Source: Zanthoxylum bungeanum
Taxonomy: Eukaryota > Streptophyta > Magnoliopsida > Sapindales > Rutaceae
NCBI GenBank assembly: GCA_019454045.1
Contig: SKCR01047769.1
Span: 1-64,000 of the forward strand
Direction of reading: 5' to 3'
DNA length: 64,000 nucleotides
Positions 30,201-43,660 of this stretch are shown one piece after another. The position numbers and the translations under genes are program-made. Under the pieces are notes generated by a model. That model had not been told where the DNA came from. It saw only the letters and a list, made by a program, of their open reading frames with translations, and did no database searches. The first letter of the stretch is position 1. Each line of letters begins with the position of its first letter.

Positions 30201-33200
30201 AAATATCATTCGTCAATAAATTAAATGTTAGTTGGACTAATATTAAATTGTTGTTTTAATAAATAGTTGGACTATATTCAAACTGTTCATTTATAGTTGA
30301 TTTTATAATTGGATTATAGTAATCAATATAATTGATTTTAATCTATTAATTTATAGTTGATTAAATTGTTGGACTATCGTAATCTTTATAATAAATAGTA
30401 CCTAAATCGTTGATTAAATAGTTGGACTATTAGAATCAAGATATAAATTGAAAGATTAACGTTTAATACATAATCCTAGGGAAAATGTATTTAAATGGTT
30501 TAATTTTCAAATTGGGAATAAATTTCAGGATGGTCCTGGAAAATAATAAGTTACTTTATTTGATAAAATAACATATTATGCCTAAAGCCCGGAGTTAAGC
30601 AAATAGTAGAGCATAATCTTTGGAAGATTAATGGATGATAACTTTAGTGCTTAATCCATATATACTTACCAGTAGACTCCTTAATTTCTGAATCAGAACT
30701 AAGGATTAGATCCTTAAAGTACGATGAAGAAATTGAAGGATCTTCATAAATCTATTTAGATTTTAGAAGTACTAAATTGCAATAATAACTCTTGGAGAGT
30801 TAATGACTATTCTCAAGGAGATAAAGTCAAAGTTTGCAATTAGGCAAGTAGCACAAGGCGCACCTTACTTCGATATTCTAGAAGGCCAAGGCTTGGCCAT
30901 AGGCTTCTGGAGTGTTGAAAATGGCAAAGGCAAAATCATTATAATCTTTTAGAAAGATAAAGGAGATATTCCAAAATGTCTGCCTAAATTGTGGCAAACG
31001 GGATCGCGGAAGCGTGACTGCCGTTTGAACAAAGCAGACATGAAGGAATTGAAGAACGAGCAAGGCTCTGACTTCAAATATATTTGTCAAGATTGTGTTC
31101 ACTACTAGTATTGAAATTAGATTTTAAATACTTAGTGTGATTCATAAATATATGCTGATGTTCAGAATCTGCTATGAGCAGGATTAGGAAACTGTTATAA
31201 TGTAACTAGTTTGACTAGATCATTATCTCTATATCAGTGTTTAACCCGCTGCGGTGAACCTTTATATTTTAGAACACTAAGTGTTTTATTATATAAAGAT
31301 GATATTGAGATAAACACATTAGATGTGAATAACAGCATTTATATTTTGAATATAAATAAATCTCAAACGTATATAATGACAAAAAAATAGCTCAAACTGA
31401 TTTGATCAGATGAAACATATTGTGGCGTTGTAGTCTGGGACACAATCAAACAAGACTCGTATATCCACACTTTTGAAGAGTGGGTACTCGGACTGATTTG
31501 ATTCCAATCAAATAAAGTCTACGAATCTAGTTTATTGGGCAATGTGCCTAAAACACTATTTACTTGGTAAAAGTGTAAATGCCACCGACCTGTTAGCCCT
31601 AGTTCATAGTGAAGCAAGTGGGCCCATGTCTAGCTAGGCTAGATGTGGATATGAATATTTCGTGACCTTACGGATGTGGCATCGCGTTATGGTTATGTGT
31701 TTCTTTTGAAGAACACAAATCGGAAACTTTTAAAGTTTCGACACGATGTAGACAAACAGATCGGCTATAGTATTATACCATCACAGTAAGACCGTAATGG
31801 AAAATACTTAAGCAATAAGTTTCTAATATACTTGAAAGAGTATAGTATTCTTTCAAATGAGGACTCCTCTCGGAACACGTCAAGGTGACGATGTGTCCGA
31901 ACCGAGAAACCAAATTTTGTTGGACATGATAAGGTTAATCATGAGTCGCTCTGAGCTACCATTTCCTTCAACGGATACACTTTAACAGTGCAAAACTTAT
32001 TTTAAATAAGGTTCCATAAAAAATCTGTTTGACAGATTTCGTGCCAATTGTAGGTTATCCTAGGGATAGCATAAGTATTGTACTTATACAACTCACGAGA
32101 GAACAATTAGATTGTTGCTCACCATCGGTTTTCCTAAAAGGAATACCGATATGCAGTGGTAAGTGGGAGGATAGTAAAACTCAATGAAAATCGGAGTAAT
32201 ACTATTCCAGGCATCGAATCCTAATGGAACAATATATAGTTCATCAATGATGAAACTATTACCATAATCTTCGAATACACAAGAACCGCGTATGTCGGAG
32301 AGAGTCGGAAAAACCTGGGGTATGGGTTTTTGATCTTACCTCATAAAGATGTCTATCTTATTGAGGTATACCAACTGACTACGAATGAGGAAGTGATACA
32401 AGGTATCGACTCCCTATTATGAAAGTGCCATATGATCCGAAATGGATTCCATGTATATCAACAGTTTAGAACTAGTTGATGTACCACAAGGCATTGTGCC
32501 TATTGGTACTTATAAGTCTTCAAGAAAGACGTACATGGATGGCAACATACCACATGTAAAGCTAGGCTTTTAGCGGAAAGGTATCGTTATCAACATTGTA
32601 CTGATTACGATTCAACCTTTTAACTGTTTCCATGGTAAATCCATTTGGATAATGCTTGCTAAAGCTGCGTATTTCATTTATGAAATATGTCAGCTTCACG
32701 GGAAAATCGCTTTCCTGAAAGGGAAACCTTTAGGAGGATGTTTACAACATCCTGACGGTTTTGTCGTACTAAAACTAGCAAACAAGGTTTGCAGGTTATT
32801 CGATCCATGTTTGGATTGAAGCAAGCATAGGTTCTTGGAATTATCATTTTGAGGTAATCATAATGGTATATGATTTATTTCAAAACGAAATGATTCTTGT
32901 GTATATAAGAGGGTTAGTGGGAGCTCACTGCCAATCACTGTCCTATAAAATAATGATAATATGTCATTTCTTGGAAATGATATTCCCATAATATAATTGG
33001 TGAAAGCTAGGCTTTCGAGAAAACTCTCCGAGAAATCGTACATTGAAAAATGTGCGCGACCTGATGTCTCAGACCCTTTGAGCATATGGATTCACAAACA
33101 GGCCAATCCGAGTGATAGTCACTGGATTGAAGTTAAGAACATCCGTTAGTATCTTAGAGATATAAGGATGCTGTCTTAATCTGTGGAGAAGGAGAACTTG

Positions 33201-33670
33201 AAGTGACTGGGATCACTGTAGCAAGTTTCCTAACCGATAAAGACGACTAAAAGTCACAAACAATACTATACAGTTTGAATAACGGTACAGTGAGCTGGAA
33301 GTCTTCCAAGCAAGATACTGTTACCGAATAAACAACAAATGCGGGTTATTGCTGCAGCTGAAGCGGCAATAGAAGCCTTCTGGGTCGATAACAAATCTAA
33401 TTAGATTAGATATAGTTCTGTTAGCAGCTGAGCTAGGCTGGAGCACATGTTAAAGAATTAATGGTCTCATCAACGATCCAGATACATACTTCGACTATTC
33501 ATCTGATTCGTGCGGATCATACATCGTGGCGATGTGATGATCGAATAAATCGCATCAGATGATAATCATGCAAATCCGCTGACGAAAGCCTTTTCTCAGC
33601 AATTTGAGCCAACCGTACATAGTTCGGGTGTCAAGCACTTGAGTGACTGGCTATAGGCCAAGTGGGATAT
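30201..33670 (+). pseudogene. Decayed gag-pol of Copia B
   Basis: Same order and damage as A: gag/zinc-knuckle remnant (about 30880-31100), protease and integrase remnants (31300-32200), RT remnant (32560-33000) and RNase H remnant (33180-33620), then the polypurine-like AAGTGGGATAT before the LTR. At 32735-32753 it carries the same 4-nt shortening as A. Near 32940-32965 the YVDD segment is replaced by A/T-rich sequence. Confidence 0.72.
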
Positions 33671-35703
33671 TGTTGGACAATTATGACCCATAGCGTCACT
33701 ATTTGTACAGATCATGGTGTTGTTGTACAAATTAACTATGTGACAAAAGAGATTGCACTCTTATCATTTGTGATTAGATCACCTAGATATATAAATGATA
33801 GGAGGTCCCTGTGATTTGTTCCTGGATTGAGAATGATATGAGACAGTATCAATCCATGAAGGATAAATCATTAAATATCCCTAGTCAGAGCATTATCGAG
33901 ATTGGACATCGATGAATGCGTAAAAGACTAGTATTATACTTGTGAGCGTTGTGAGGGCACAACGTCATAGTTCTCATATATTTGGTATAAGATACCCATG
34001 CAAGTGTAATAGGAGGTTGTGTTTTGCTGATGGTACGGGAAACAGCTTCGCTCTGGATAAGACCCCCTCGGAATTCCATTGGTAGTATGACTATGTGTCT
34101 ATGGAAGTCCGAAATCAGGGTAGATGTATTTGGTCTTAACCTGAGACTTGCACCGCTAATGCATACGACAATCAATATACTTTGGTTGAGGTCGTCCAGG
34201 GCTTTAACCGGTTTCTGTGTACGCCAATTCTGGGTATATCGAGAATCGTAGTGTGTTGGGTGTGATGTCAAGACGGAAGTGTCACTCCAGTCATATGGAG
34301 TTGATGATCACGCAGGGATACATAACTAGTTCTCTATATAAGGTTGCAACCGTCGGGATAATATGACTTGGTCATGATTATCCGATATTAAAGAGACTAG
34401 TTGCTTGTAATCCGATATATGCTTCGTACGAGGCAGACACTGTACCAGCCCCTGGCCTCGCATGTGATCATCTGATACTAGACAGAAATACTCAATACTA
34501 CGTATACTACGCCTGATACAGATCATTTATTCCTGTAAGGATATTTCCGGAGAATTGGGTAGGCATGGCGCTTTGCTAGAGGCCAACCTTGTCTTGTAAA
34601 TCGGTAAAATGTGGTACGAGGTACTTACGTGTTCGGATAGTCCGACGACCTAATTTACTGCCAACATATCCGGGGATCTCATGGGTCGCTTCCCAAAGAT
34701 TCACCGATGACGTATAACTCGCACTCTAAATTAATCTGGGATTAATTAGAAGAGAGAGAAAATTAATCTGGGATTAATTGTGAAGATATTTTATCTGGGA
34801 TAAAATATCATTTAAAGAGAGAGAACGATTAATTTGGAATTAATCGATGAATTAATATATTCGATATATTAAACGAAATTGGATTTCGACGCGGAAATAA
34901 AATTAGATTTTAATTCGGGCGAACGAGTTAATTTAGAATTAATTCGTTAGCGACATGAATAGTGATTTCGCTAGGCGTAATAATTTAATTACGACGCAAC
35001 GGAAAATTCGTTAATTTGGAATTAGCGAACCGAGCCCGAGATTATTTGCGAGTGCATTCGCATTTCGAATTCGAGTGCGGCACGCAAGTCAAATCAAGCT
35101 TCAAATCGCTAGTCGCATCAAACGTCAAATCATTAGTCACTTTGAGTGATGTGACACCTTGTCACATTGATTGATTGAGTGATGTAACTTGATAGAAGTA
35201 GTTGAAAAGCTTTAAGAAAGCTTGAAAGATATTTATCATTTTAAATAATGGTATTTGACTTTTTTGATTAATGGTATTAGATACACAAATAAATCAAATA
35301 CATTTCACTTTCTCTCTTTCATGCTCACGCCCAAAATGGGCATTTTCTCTCTTTAAACTTCTGGTTCTGTTTTGCCGTGAGAGTGGGGACCAAAGAGTTG
35401 GATTTGTGTGGCAAAAATCGCAAGTGCTAGCACACTACGAGATATGCGAAAGTGATAGAGAAGTCCACCAATGAGCCGGGAACCATTCGACGAAGCTTGG
35501 AGCTTGTTCGAGGACCTCCAAAGGGCGCAAACCAGTGAGCTTGGACTGATGCAGTTGGTGTGAAACCAGTGGGCAGAAAACAGAATTTTTGTTCACCTCC
35601 GCGTCGCTCAACCGCTCGATGTAAGTATTCCGCGACTTCTCCAATATATTCACTTATGTTCATGCTTGATTTCTGATCCTTGGGACCTAGATAATCTCCA
35701 ACA
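33671..35703 (+). repeat. 3' LTR of Copia B
   Basis: Pairs with 26075-28107. TATATAAG at 34335-34342. A few substitutions and indels separate the two LTRs. Confidence 0.92.
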
Positions 35704-35708
35704 ACATA

Positions 35709-36201
35709 AACACAGAAACATAATAAATACTTGCGTGAAAAATAAGTGCACAACGAATCAAGGCTTAAGACCTTATTTTATGAGCGGGACATAGCCAAAA
35801 ATATCTCATCTTTTGACACACCAAGTCCACAAAAATAAATGTTCAAACCCAGCACCAATAGGACTTGAAAATAATCAAAATTGGTGGCATGTTCTAGTAT
35901 TATCCCACTAAATATGATGAGCTCATAAAAAAAACCCTTTCGAGTGAAGAGTTTTTCCCTTATCTTTGAATTTGGCCCATTAGCTATTTTGCAATTGAGT
36001 CTCATGTAAACTGTATTATTTTTTTATTTTCTCTCACAAGGGGATAACACAAGGTTATCTAGTCATAGGACACACCAAGCATTGAAAATAATAAAAACGT
36101 GTATGTGAAGTGCAATCACAATATATACCAAGGATTTTTATCAAACACACTCATGTACATAGAGCATCAAGAAAAATAAAAGCATATTACACAGGCATAA
36201 A
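35709..36201. other. Intergenic DNA between Copia B and solo LTR G2
   Basis: A/T-rich, no gene or structured element recognised. It is the continuation of the sequence left of 26075. Confidence 0.5.
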
Positions 36202-38568
36202 TGTTAGGGTTGGTGCTTTGAGCGCCAATTTCTCTTGTATTTCATTGTAAATACTTGTATAAATATTTTATTATGAAAAAAATAAACAGTTTCTATAATA
36301 TGAATTCTTTTATTATATGGTAAAGACGTAAATGACCATAGAATGATTGGTTATGATACTGTTGCAAAAGCGTCGCAACTGACATTGAGTTGTATCGTAA
36401 CAGCATCATTCTTGAATAGTTCATGGTCAAGGTTTACATTACTTGGTCAGTTAAGTAAACCCGCTGAGACTAGTACATGTCGTATACTGGAATCTTGGAT
36501 TCCAATGGTTTCTCAATGAACCATGAGTCTTGGAGACTCGTATAGACATGTAGGTGTTTATATCGGATAAACACTGAATTACTCACCGAAGATTCTTAAT
36601 ATATGGTACACCAACGTCAATAAGAATATTCTCGGGTCGAGTGAGCATAGTGGTCCTTCGACTTGATATACCACCATGGATGTATGAGGTATCCTCCACA
36701 CTTTGATGGCAGTCACGTCACCGATCTATTTAGATCAGACCTCCGCATGTTCGTTAGGTGTGGACTGATCTTCAGGACATCCTATGTGTATCAAGATAAA
36801 AATCCGTCAGTTCTGTGTACAGAGCATAGGTATCCATTATGGAATTAGCAATTTGTTAAATCCATGGGTCTGTGGTACACTGTAGAAGTGAGTTCTAAGT
36901 GTTATTGAGAAATTCCTAATTGACACATCGACGGGATTATACCTATAGAGATTTGACGTTTATATCTATATCTCTAGAATAATCCGGATACTTGTGACGG
37001 ATGGATTAAATGTATGCAGTGACCTCGACCTGTATGATTCAACGAGTTTATCTATGGTCGTCATAATTTACAAGTGGGTAGATTATGGACACGAAATTGG
37101 ATTTTGTGACGGATATGCCTGAATCTAAAGAGTCTCACTATTGAAATTTACTCGTAGAGCACTAGGGAAACTATTATAAATAATATTGATTATTTATAAA
37201 TCGTTTAACGGTTAAAAGAAAAATGCATGCTTAAAGGGTTATCCGATCGTTTTCTAATTAGTGTGTGTTTAGATTAAATACTTAATTTTATTAAATACAA
37301 ATTAATTATTTATCAAATAAAGTATTTGATATAAGTTCCAAATATATGTATTATGGAATAATTAAAGTAAATATGATACATGTAATTAGATATTTGTATT
37401 TAGTAATTATTTAATTATTTAAATGTTAAATAATTAGGATAATTATTTACTTTTATCTTTATCATTATTATTCTTTTAAATTGCTAATTTTGATTGGTCC
37501 ACATGTATTTTACTTTTTGAAAATGGTAGTCAAATTGAACTTGAATTCTTGATTACAAAATTGAAAAATCCAAATTTACCATTTTATCCTTGTCAAAGTC
37601 AGCCAACCCTAGCTTTTAAGCTTTTCATTTTTCATTTTGCTACACATTTTGCCAAGCCTAAAAGATTACAAAAACAAGAGAGTTGAGAGAAAATACAAGT
37701 GCTAAAGCTTGAAGTTTAGAAAAACTTGGAAATAAAAGGTATTTTCATTCTTTTCTTTTCTAAGAAATTGTTTCTATTGCTTTAGGCTTCAACATAGGAT
37801 GTTCTCTTGTGTTTTTATTCTCTTAGTTTTGTAACAAGATGGTTGAAAGCATGAATGAAAGATGTGAGCATGTCTGTTAAGGAAGAAAGCTTATAAAGTT
37901 TTATTAAGCTCTCTTTTAGTCATTAGATGACTTGGTTGCCATTCTAGAGTTGTTAGACCACTCAATAATGACCTAGAATTGTTATTGAGTTGTTTCATGG
38001 TGGTGAGACTTGTTTGGGGATGTAGAGATTAGATTAAAGTGTTGGATTGAATTAATTTGTTGTAATTTGTTCAATTTGTTGAATTTGTAAGATTAGGGTT
38101 CATACCCTATCCAAATTTGGGGATTTTCATATATGTGTTGTATATATGATGTAAATTTAATTTGGTGTTGAATGGATTTGATCTTGACTTATTTTGAACA
38201 AGATTGGACAAAATTAATCAAAATTGAAACTTGGTAGGCCTCACGGTAATTTGTAGGAAATATTGGATTTTCGGTTGCAATTGTGTTTTGATGTGTACGA
38301 CATGTTTAAAATCATTTTAGTAATGATTTGGAATCACTCAAAATTATATTTGACAATTTAGGGAATAAAATGATCAAAATGTAAAGTTTAGGGGTTTCTC
38401 GGTAATATCGAAAAATCCTGAATTTTTGGGTAAAAAATCTGTTTTTTTTAGTATTGAGTGATTAAAATAAATTAGTTTATTTTAATTACCCAAGAAAAAT
38501 AAAAGAAATCAGAAAATTTATCCTGCATTCCGCTGCGTTACACGAAAATATTGCCTAAAACCCCAACA
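36202..38568 (+). mobile_element. Solo LTR of the G family (G2)
   Basis: TGTTAGGGTTGGTGC...AAACCCCAACA, 2367 bp, colinear with G1 (inverted) and G3. No primer site or polypurine tract adjoins it, and the flanks are ATAAA and ATAAT, a 4-of-5 duplication. This is the product expected from LTR-LTR recombination. Its last 361 bp were copied into the tandem duplication (43661-44021). Confidence 0.75.
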
Positions 38569-38934
38569 ATAATTATATAAACTACATACCAGGATCACAT
38601 GCACATGTTTTTCATGCTCTACCAAGCCACAAAGATTTTCGGTCTTTTTCATTTTATATATTTTTATTTTATTTTTATTTTTGACACATATAAAAAATGT
38701 AAAGACACAACAAAGCTTGTCAATATCCAATGGTACGTGGAATTGTATCTTGAGTGCAGATCATACTACCATCCATTCAGAATAGGCTAAGAAATTTATG
38801 TCCGAATTTCCATCTTATATACCAAGGGACAAAAACAAAAACAAAACACACACACCTAAATATATTTTTAATAAATATATTGATTACGTATTTCATATAT
38901 ATTAAAAACAATATTTAGTAAAGCCATCTTCTGA
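38569..38934. other. Non-coding flank of gag relic
   Basis: A/T-rich with a T-rich run near 38650-38680; duplicated at 44022-44387. No gene seen. Confidence 0.5.
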
Positions 38935-39098
38935 ATCACGAAATGAGGCTGCCATGGATTTCTTACCCTTAGATTTAGGTAAGTGGGACACTCAAATCTA
39001 ATGTACTCAAACCCTTCACACTCATGTCATTGAAGACCACGAGGTTTGCTACCCCTATCATCTCTGGACTTTCTCCTACTATGCTTAGTCTTTCTAGT
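38935..39098 (-). pseudogene. Relic of a retrotransposon gag zinc knuckle
   Basis: The minus strand reads HECEGFEYIRFECPTYL after a TGA where the first Cys of a CCHC knuckle would be. Basic KHSRRKSRDDRG-like residues precede it. This pattern is known from plant gag-pol proteins of the CHECEGFGHIxxECP type. The rest of the protein is not in the window; Copia C inserted at its upstream edge (39105). Confidence 0.6.
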
Positions 39099-39104
39099 CA
39101 TATA

Positions 39105-40684
39105 TGTTGGGTTTCTAAGGTCAAACCAAGATCATATTAAGCATGAAATCATGTGAATATGAAAAGAAGTATAGCATAAATATACTCACTTTTATCGGTT
39201 GGATAGATGTGTATAGTTAAAAAATTCCTCTCTTTGAAGTTGTTCTAAGCTCCTCCAAAATGTGTATCAAGCTCCAAGCTTGGATCAAAGGATTCCAAAC
39301 TCAATGGGAAGGTTTCCCTAACACCTTTGTATGATTCTTTGATGTGTGCTATCACTTAAAAAAAATTGCAACAATTTCTTCTTTGTTCCTTGAAGCTCTC
39401 GGCCAAGCCAAGTTGGGAGAGAAAATTTTTCACTTTGGCATGAATGAGAGAGATGAGTGTTGACTTCAGTTTGATTTCCAAAATCAAAATTTGATTTATC
39501 AAACTCAAAGTTGGTAAAGGTCAATCATCTCTCACATTAGTGTGTTGAACAAGTCATCAACAACCCCCCAAATTCTATCAACAAAAAGTTGATTAAAGTG
39601 ACTAGGTGATGTGACTTGTGGGCCCCAATTGAATTCAAAATCCGAGTGGGCCCGCAAACACATTTCGGGCTCGGGTTCGTTAATTCCGAATTAACGAATT
39701 TTCCGTTGCGACTTAATTAAATCAAATTTAATTAAATAATAATGCCTCGTAAAATTATTATTAAAGTCGCTCGCGAATTAATTCTACATTAATTCGTTCG
39801 CCCGAATTAAAATCCAATTTTAATTTTGTTATGAAATCTAATTTCATTTAATATATCGAATATATTATTTTATCGATTAATTCTGAATTAATCGTTCTCA
39901 CTCTTCTAATTGAATTTTATCCCAGATAAAATCTTGCCGTAATTAATCCTAGATTAATTTTCTCTCTCTTCTAATTAATCCAAGATTAATTATGTTCGAG
40001 TCATACGTCATCGGTGAATCTTCGGGAAGCGATTCTCCAGAAATATTCTTTAAGGAATATATAATCTATAACAGGCGTAGTATTGCGTATTACGAACCAG
40101 TATCAGATGTCACATGCAAGGCTTGGGGCTGGAATAGTGTCTGCCTCGTACGAAGCATATATCAGATCACAAGCAACTAGTCTCTATAATCGGATAATCA
40201 TGACCTTGTCATATTATCCCAATAGTTGCAACATAATAGAGAACCAGTTCTGTATCCATGCGTGATCATCATCTCCATATGACTGAAGTGATACTTCAAT
40301 CTTGACATCACACCAAATAAAATACGATACTCAATAAACCCAGAAGAGGCGTACACAGAACCTGTTAAAGTCCCGGATGACCAAAACCAAAGCGTATTGA
40401 TTGTCGCAAGTACTAGCGATGCAATTCTCAGGTTAAGACCAAATACACCTACCCTGAATTGGATTCCCATAGACACATAGTCATACTACAATGGGATTCC
40501 GAGGGGTCTATCCAGAGCCAAGCTGTTTCCGTACCATCGGTAAACACAACCTCATATCACACTTGCATAAGTATCCAATACTTAAATATATGAGAACTAT
40601 GTCGTTATGCTCTCATAACACGCACAAGTGCAATACTAGTTTATTCCGCATTATCAATGTCCAGTCTCGATAATACTACGACTT
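39105..40684 (-). repeat. 3' LTR of Copia C, 5' part deleted (unit 1)
   Basis: Begins TGTTGGGTTTCTAAGG like the intact copy at 58415, and follows the A/B LTR order. Homology stops at about 40684 inside U3. The sequence then jumps into the end of the RNase H region, so the LTR tip and polypurine tract were deleted. The TATA position reads TCTCTATTATG, a decayed box. Confidence 0.8.
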
Positions 40685-42684
40685 TGTACATGTACATGTC
40701 GCTCAAACTTTTACTGAGGAATAGCTTTCGTCAGCGGATCTGTAATGTTGTCCTCTGATGCGACTTTCTCGATCTTCACATCACCACGATGTATGATCTC
40801 ACGAATCAGATAGAAACATCGAAGAACATGCTTGGATCATTGATGAGACCGTGATTCCTTAGCCTGCGCTATATCCCTGTTATTGTCACAATACAATGGA
40901 ACAGACTTAGCTGCTAACATAACTATTCCTAATCCAATTAGGAATTTATGGATCCAAACTGCCTCTTTTGCTGCTTCAGTTGTAGTAATATATTCCGCTT
41001 CTGTTATGGAACCGGCAACAGTCTCTTGCTTGGAAGATTTCCAGCTTACTGCTCCGTTGTTCAAACAAAATATGTACCCGGATTTCGACTTACAATCGTC
41101 TTTATAGGTTTCGAAACTTGCATCGGTATACCCAGTTACCTCAAGTTCTCCATCTCCATAGATTAAGAAAGCATCCTTAGTTCCTCTAAAATACTTAAGG
41201 ATGTTCTTCACCGCTATCCAGTGTCCATCACCTGGATCGACCTGATAGCGACTACACATGCTCAAAGCATATGAGACATAAGGTCACGTACATATCATGG
41301 CATACATGATCGATCTGACTGCCGAAGCGAACGAGATCTGACTCATGTTGCATATCTTATCTTGAGTTTTAGGACACATGTCCTTAGATAGAGTGACACC
41401 ATGTGACACTGGCAACAGTCCCCTCCAAGACTGTTCCATGTTGAATCTCTTCAACACTTTGTCAAAATATGTGCTCTGGGTGAGTCCAAGCAGCTTTCTA
41501 GATCTATCCCGCTAGATCTTTATTCCCAGAATAAAGGCTGCTTCTCCCAGATCTTTCATGGAGAATTTTAATGAAAGCCAATGTTTCACCGATTGTAGCA
41601 TGGGAATGTCATTACCAATAAGCAATACATCATCGACATAAAGGACAATGAATGTCAGTGTGCTCCCACTAACCTTCTTATATACACAAGAATCATCCTC
41701 GTTTTGAACAAAATCATATTCTTTTATGATCTCGTCAAAACGTTGATTCCAAGAACGCGATGCTTGCTTTAATCCATAAATGGATCGATTTAAATTGCAA
41801 ACTTTGTCTGCATATTTAGGTACGAAAAAACCGTCAGGCTGTTGCATATAAACATCCTCCAAAAGGTTTCCGTTAAGGAAAGCGGTTTTAACGTCCATCT
41901 GCCATATTTCGTAATCGAAATATGCAGAAATAGCAAGAACAATCCGAATGGATTTAATCATGGCAACATGTGAAAAAGTTTCATCGTAATTGACACCATG
42001 TCGTTGACGATACCCCTTCGCTACTTTCTTCCCACTAACCACTGCATTTAGGAATTCCTTCTCAAGGAAAACCGCATGTAGAGCAACAAATACTTTGTTC
42101 TCTTGTAGGTGATAGAAGTAATATCCTTTGGTTTCCCTAGGATAACCTACAAATAGGCATTTATCCGATTTGGGTTCTAGTTTGGTACCTTCCAAACGTT
42201 TGACGTATGCCCAGCAACCCCAAATCTTCAGGAATGAGAAACCCGATTTCTTTCCTGTCCATATCTCATACGGAGTCTGTTGAACATACTTTGATGGAAC
42301 CTTATTCAAAATAAGTATTGCAATGTTCAATGCATATCCCCAGAAGGAAATAGGTAGCTCTGTGCGACTCATCATAGAGCCATGTCCAACAAAGTTCGGT
42401 TTCTCCGTTCGGACACACCGTTTAATTGAGGTGTTCCGGGAGGAGTCCATTGTGAAAGAATACCATACTCTTTCAAGAAATCAAGAAAATCATTGCTCAA
42501 GTATTCTCCACCACGGTCCGACCGTAATGTTTTAATACTTTTGCCGGTCTGTTTTTCAACTTCATGTCGAAATTCTTTGAATTTCTCAAGGGTTTCCAAC
42601 ATGTGTCTCATAAGATACACATAACCATAATGCGATGCATCATCCGTAAAGGTTACGAAGTATTGATATCCAACTCTAGCCTGG
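40685..42684 (-). pseudogene. Copia C integrase-RT-RNase H fragment, unit 1
   Basis: From the 5' side (minus strand): integrase core with FTDDASHYGYVYLM-like residues, TLRSDRGGEYLSNDFLDF and QLNGVSERRNRTLLDM, then IWGCWAYVK and CLFVGYP. An internal deletion runs from ...AVVSGKK directly to VAKGYRQRHGVNYDETFSHV, removing the linker and the start of RT. RT continues with MDVKTAFLNGNL, SIYGLKQASRSW and LYVDDVLLIGND, and RNase H with GYTDASFE and SITEAEYI. A TAG at 41512-41514 interrupts ILGIKI; unit 2 has TAC. Further frameshifts separate the blocks. Confidence 0.88.
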
Positions 42685-43660
42685 TGATGAGCGGAAACTA
42701 TATCAATATTTACCGCCCTTTTTACTTAATATTTTGTTTAGTTTCTCGTGTTTGATGAACGTTTTGATGTGTTTTAGTTTATTTTGCAGATAAAATAATA
42801 TTGGGACACAATAAAATCATTTAGGACGAAATATGGGTCAAATAAGGGCAAAAATTGGACTTGACATATTAATTTTGGAGATTGGAAACTTGAAAGGGCG
42901 TTTTAACGAAGTGCAGTTTTGGAAATTCCAATTTTGCACATCTTTCGTATTTTGGGAATAACATTTTACTCCAATATCGGATTGAGCTGATTCAAGTTCC
43001 AGATTAAATAAGACTCAAAGATCTACAACTTTGAAAGACAAAATAATTTCCAATTCTGAAGATGTCATACCCGAAATTGATGAACCATCCAGAAGTGTGT
43101 TGTGTGTAATTATTAAAGTCATTTTCAAAGCAAAAAATAAATTAATAAATAAATAATAAAAATTATCAAATCACCACCAAACATGATAAGCAATTAGTGG
43201 ATCAATTAATAATGGATTTTGTGGAGCAATTAGTGGAGCAATTAATAATGGATTTGGTGGATGATTTGATGGAGGCAAAATTTTGCCTATAAATACCAAG
43301 ACATTTCATTTGTAAATTCATACTTTCTTCTAAGGAATTCCTTAAGAATACCAAGAAGATTGTATCTTGTTTGTTTATTTACAGCTTGCAGTAATTAATT
43401 TCCGCTTTCGCACTTTATTTTCTTTACTTTTCAGTTTTTACTTTCCACAATTTACTTTTACGCACATTACTTTTCTTTCTTTAATTTTCAGTTTTTACTT
43501 TTCAGTAATGAGGAGGTAACTCCCCTTTGCTGGGGTAAAAGGTAAAAAGTTTATTACTAATATTTAGATTAATATCCCATAATTATAATATATAAACTAG
43601 TTAAAACCTGACTTAACGAGGATACCCCCATATTGGTCGGTTGGTAATTATTTAAATTGG
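42685..43660 (+). repeat. Partial Athila 5' LTR left by the tandem duplication
   Basis: Starts TGATGAGCGG after CCTGG, exactly as the complete LTR at 48138, and stops at the duplication junction after ...TTTAAATTGG. Confidence 0.9.

Larger units (their letters stand above)
26075..35703 (+). mobile_element. Complete non-autonomous Ty1/Copia element B
   Basis: LTRs 26075-28107 and 33671-35703 (2033 bp each; TGTTGGACAATT...TCTCCAACA) are flanked by the perfect duplication ACATA (26070-26074 and 35704-35708). The interior (28108-33670) is the reverse complement of A's, with the same leader motifs and the same RT lesions. No intact frame remains. It sits about 1.4 kb beyond the MPS1 start, near the kinase promoter side. 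Confidence 0.93.
38208..43660. repeat. 5.45-kb tandem duplication, unit 1
   Basis: The sequence from 38208 recurs from 43661 for about 5.45 kb: G2 tail (361 bp in both), gag-relic flank (536 bp in both), Copia C part (3580 bp in both), and the first ~976/984 bp of Athila LTR. Breakpoints share ATTGG (38203-38207, 43656-43660, 49117-49121). A few substitutions and 1-8-nt indels separate the units. Confidence 0.92.
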
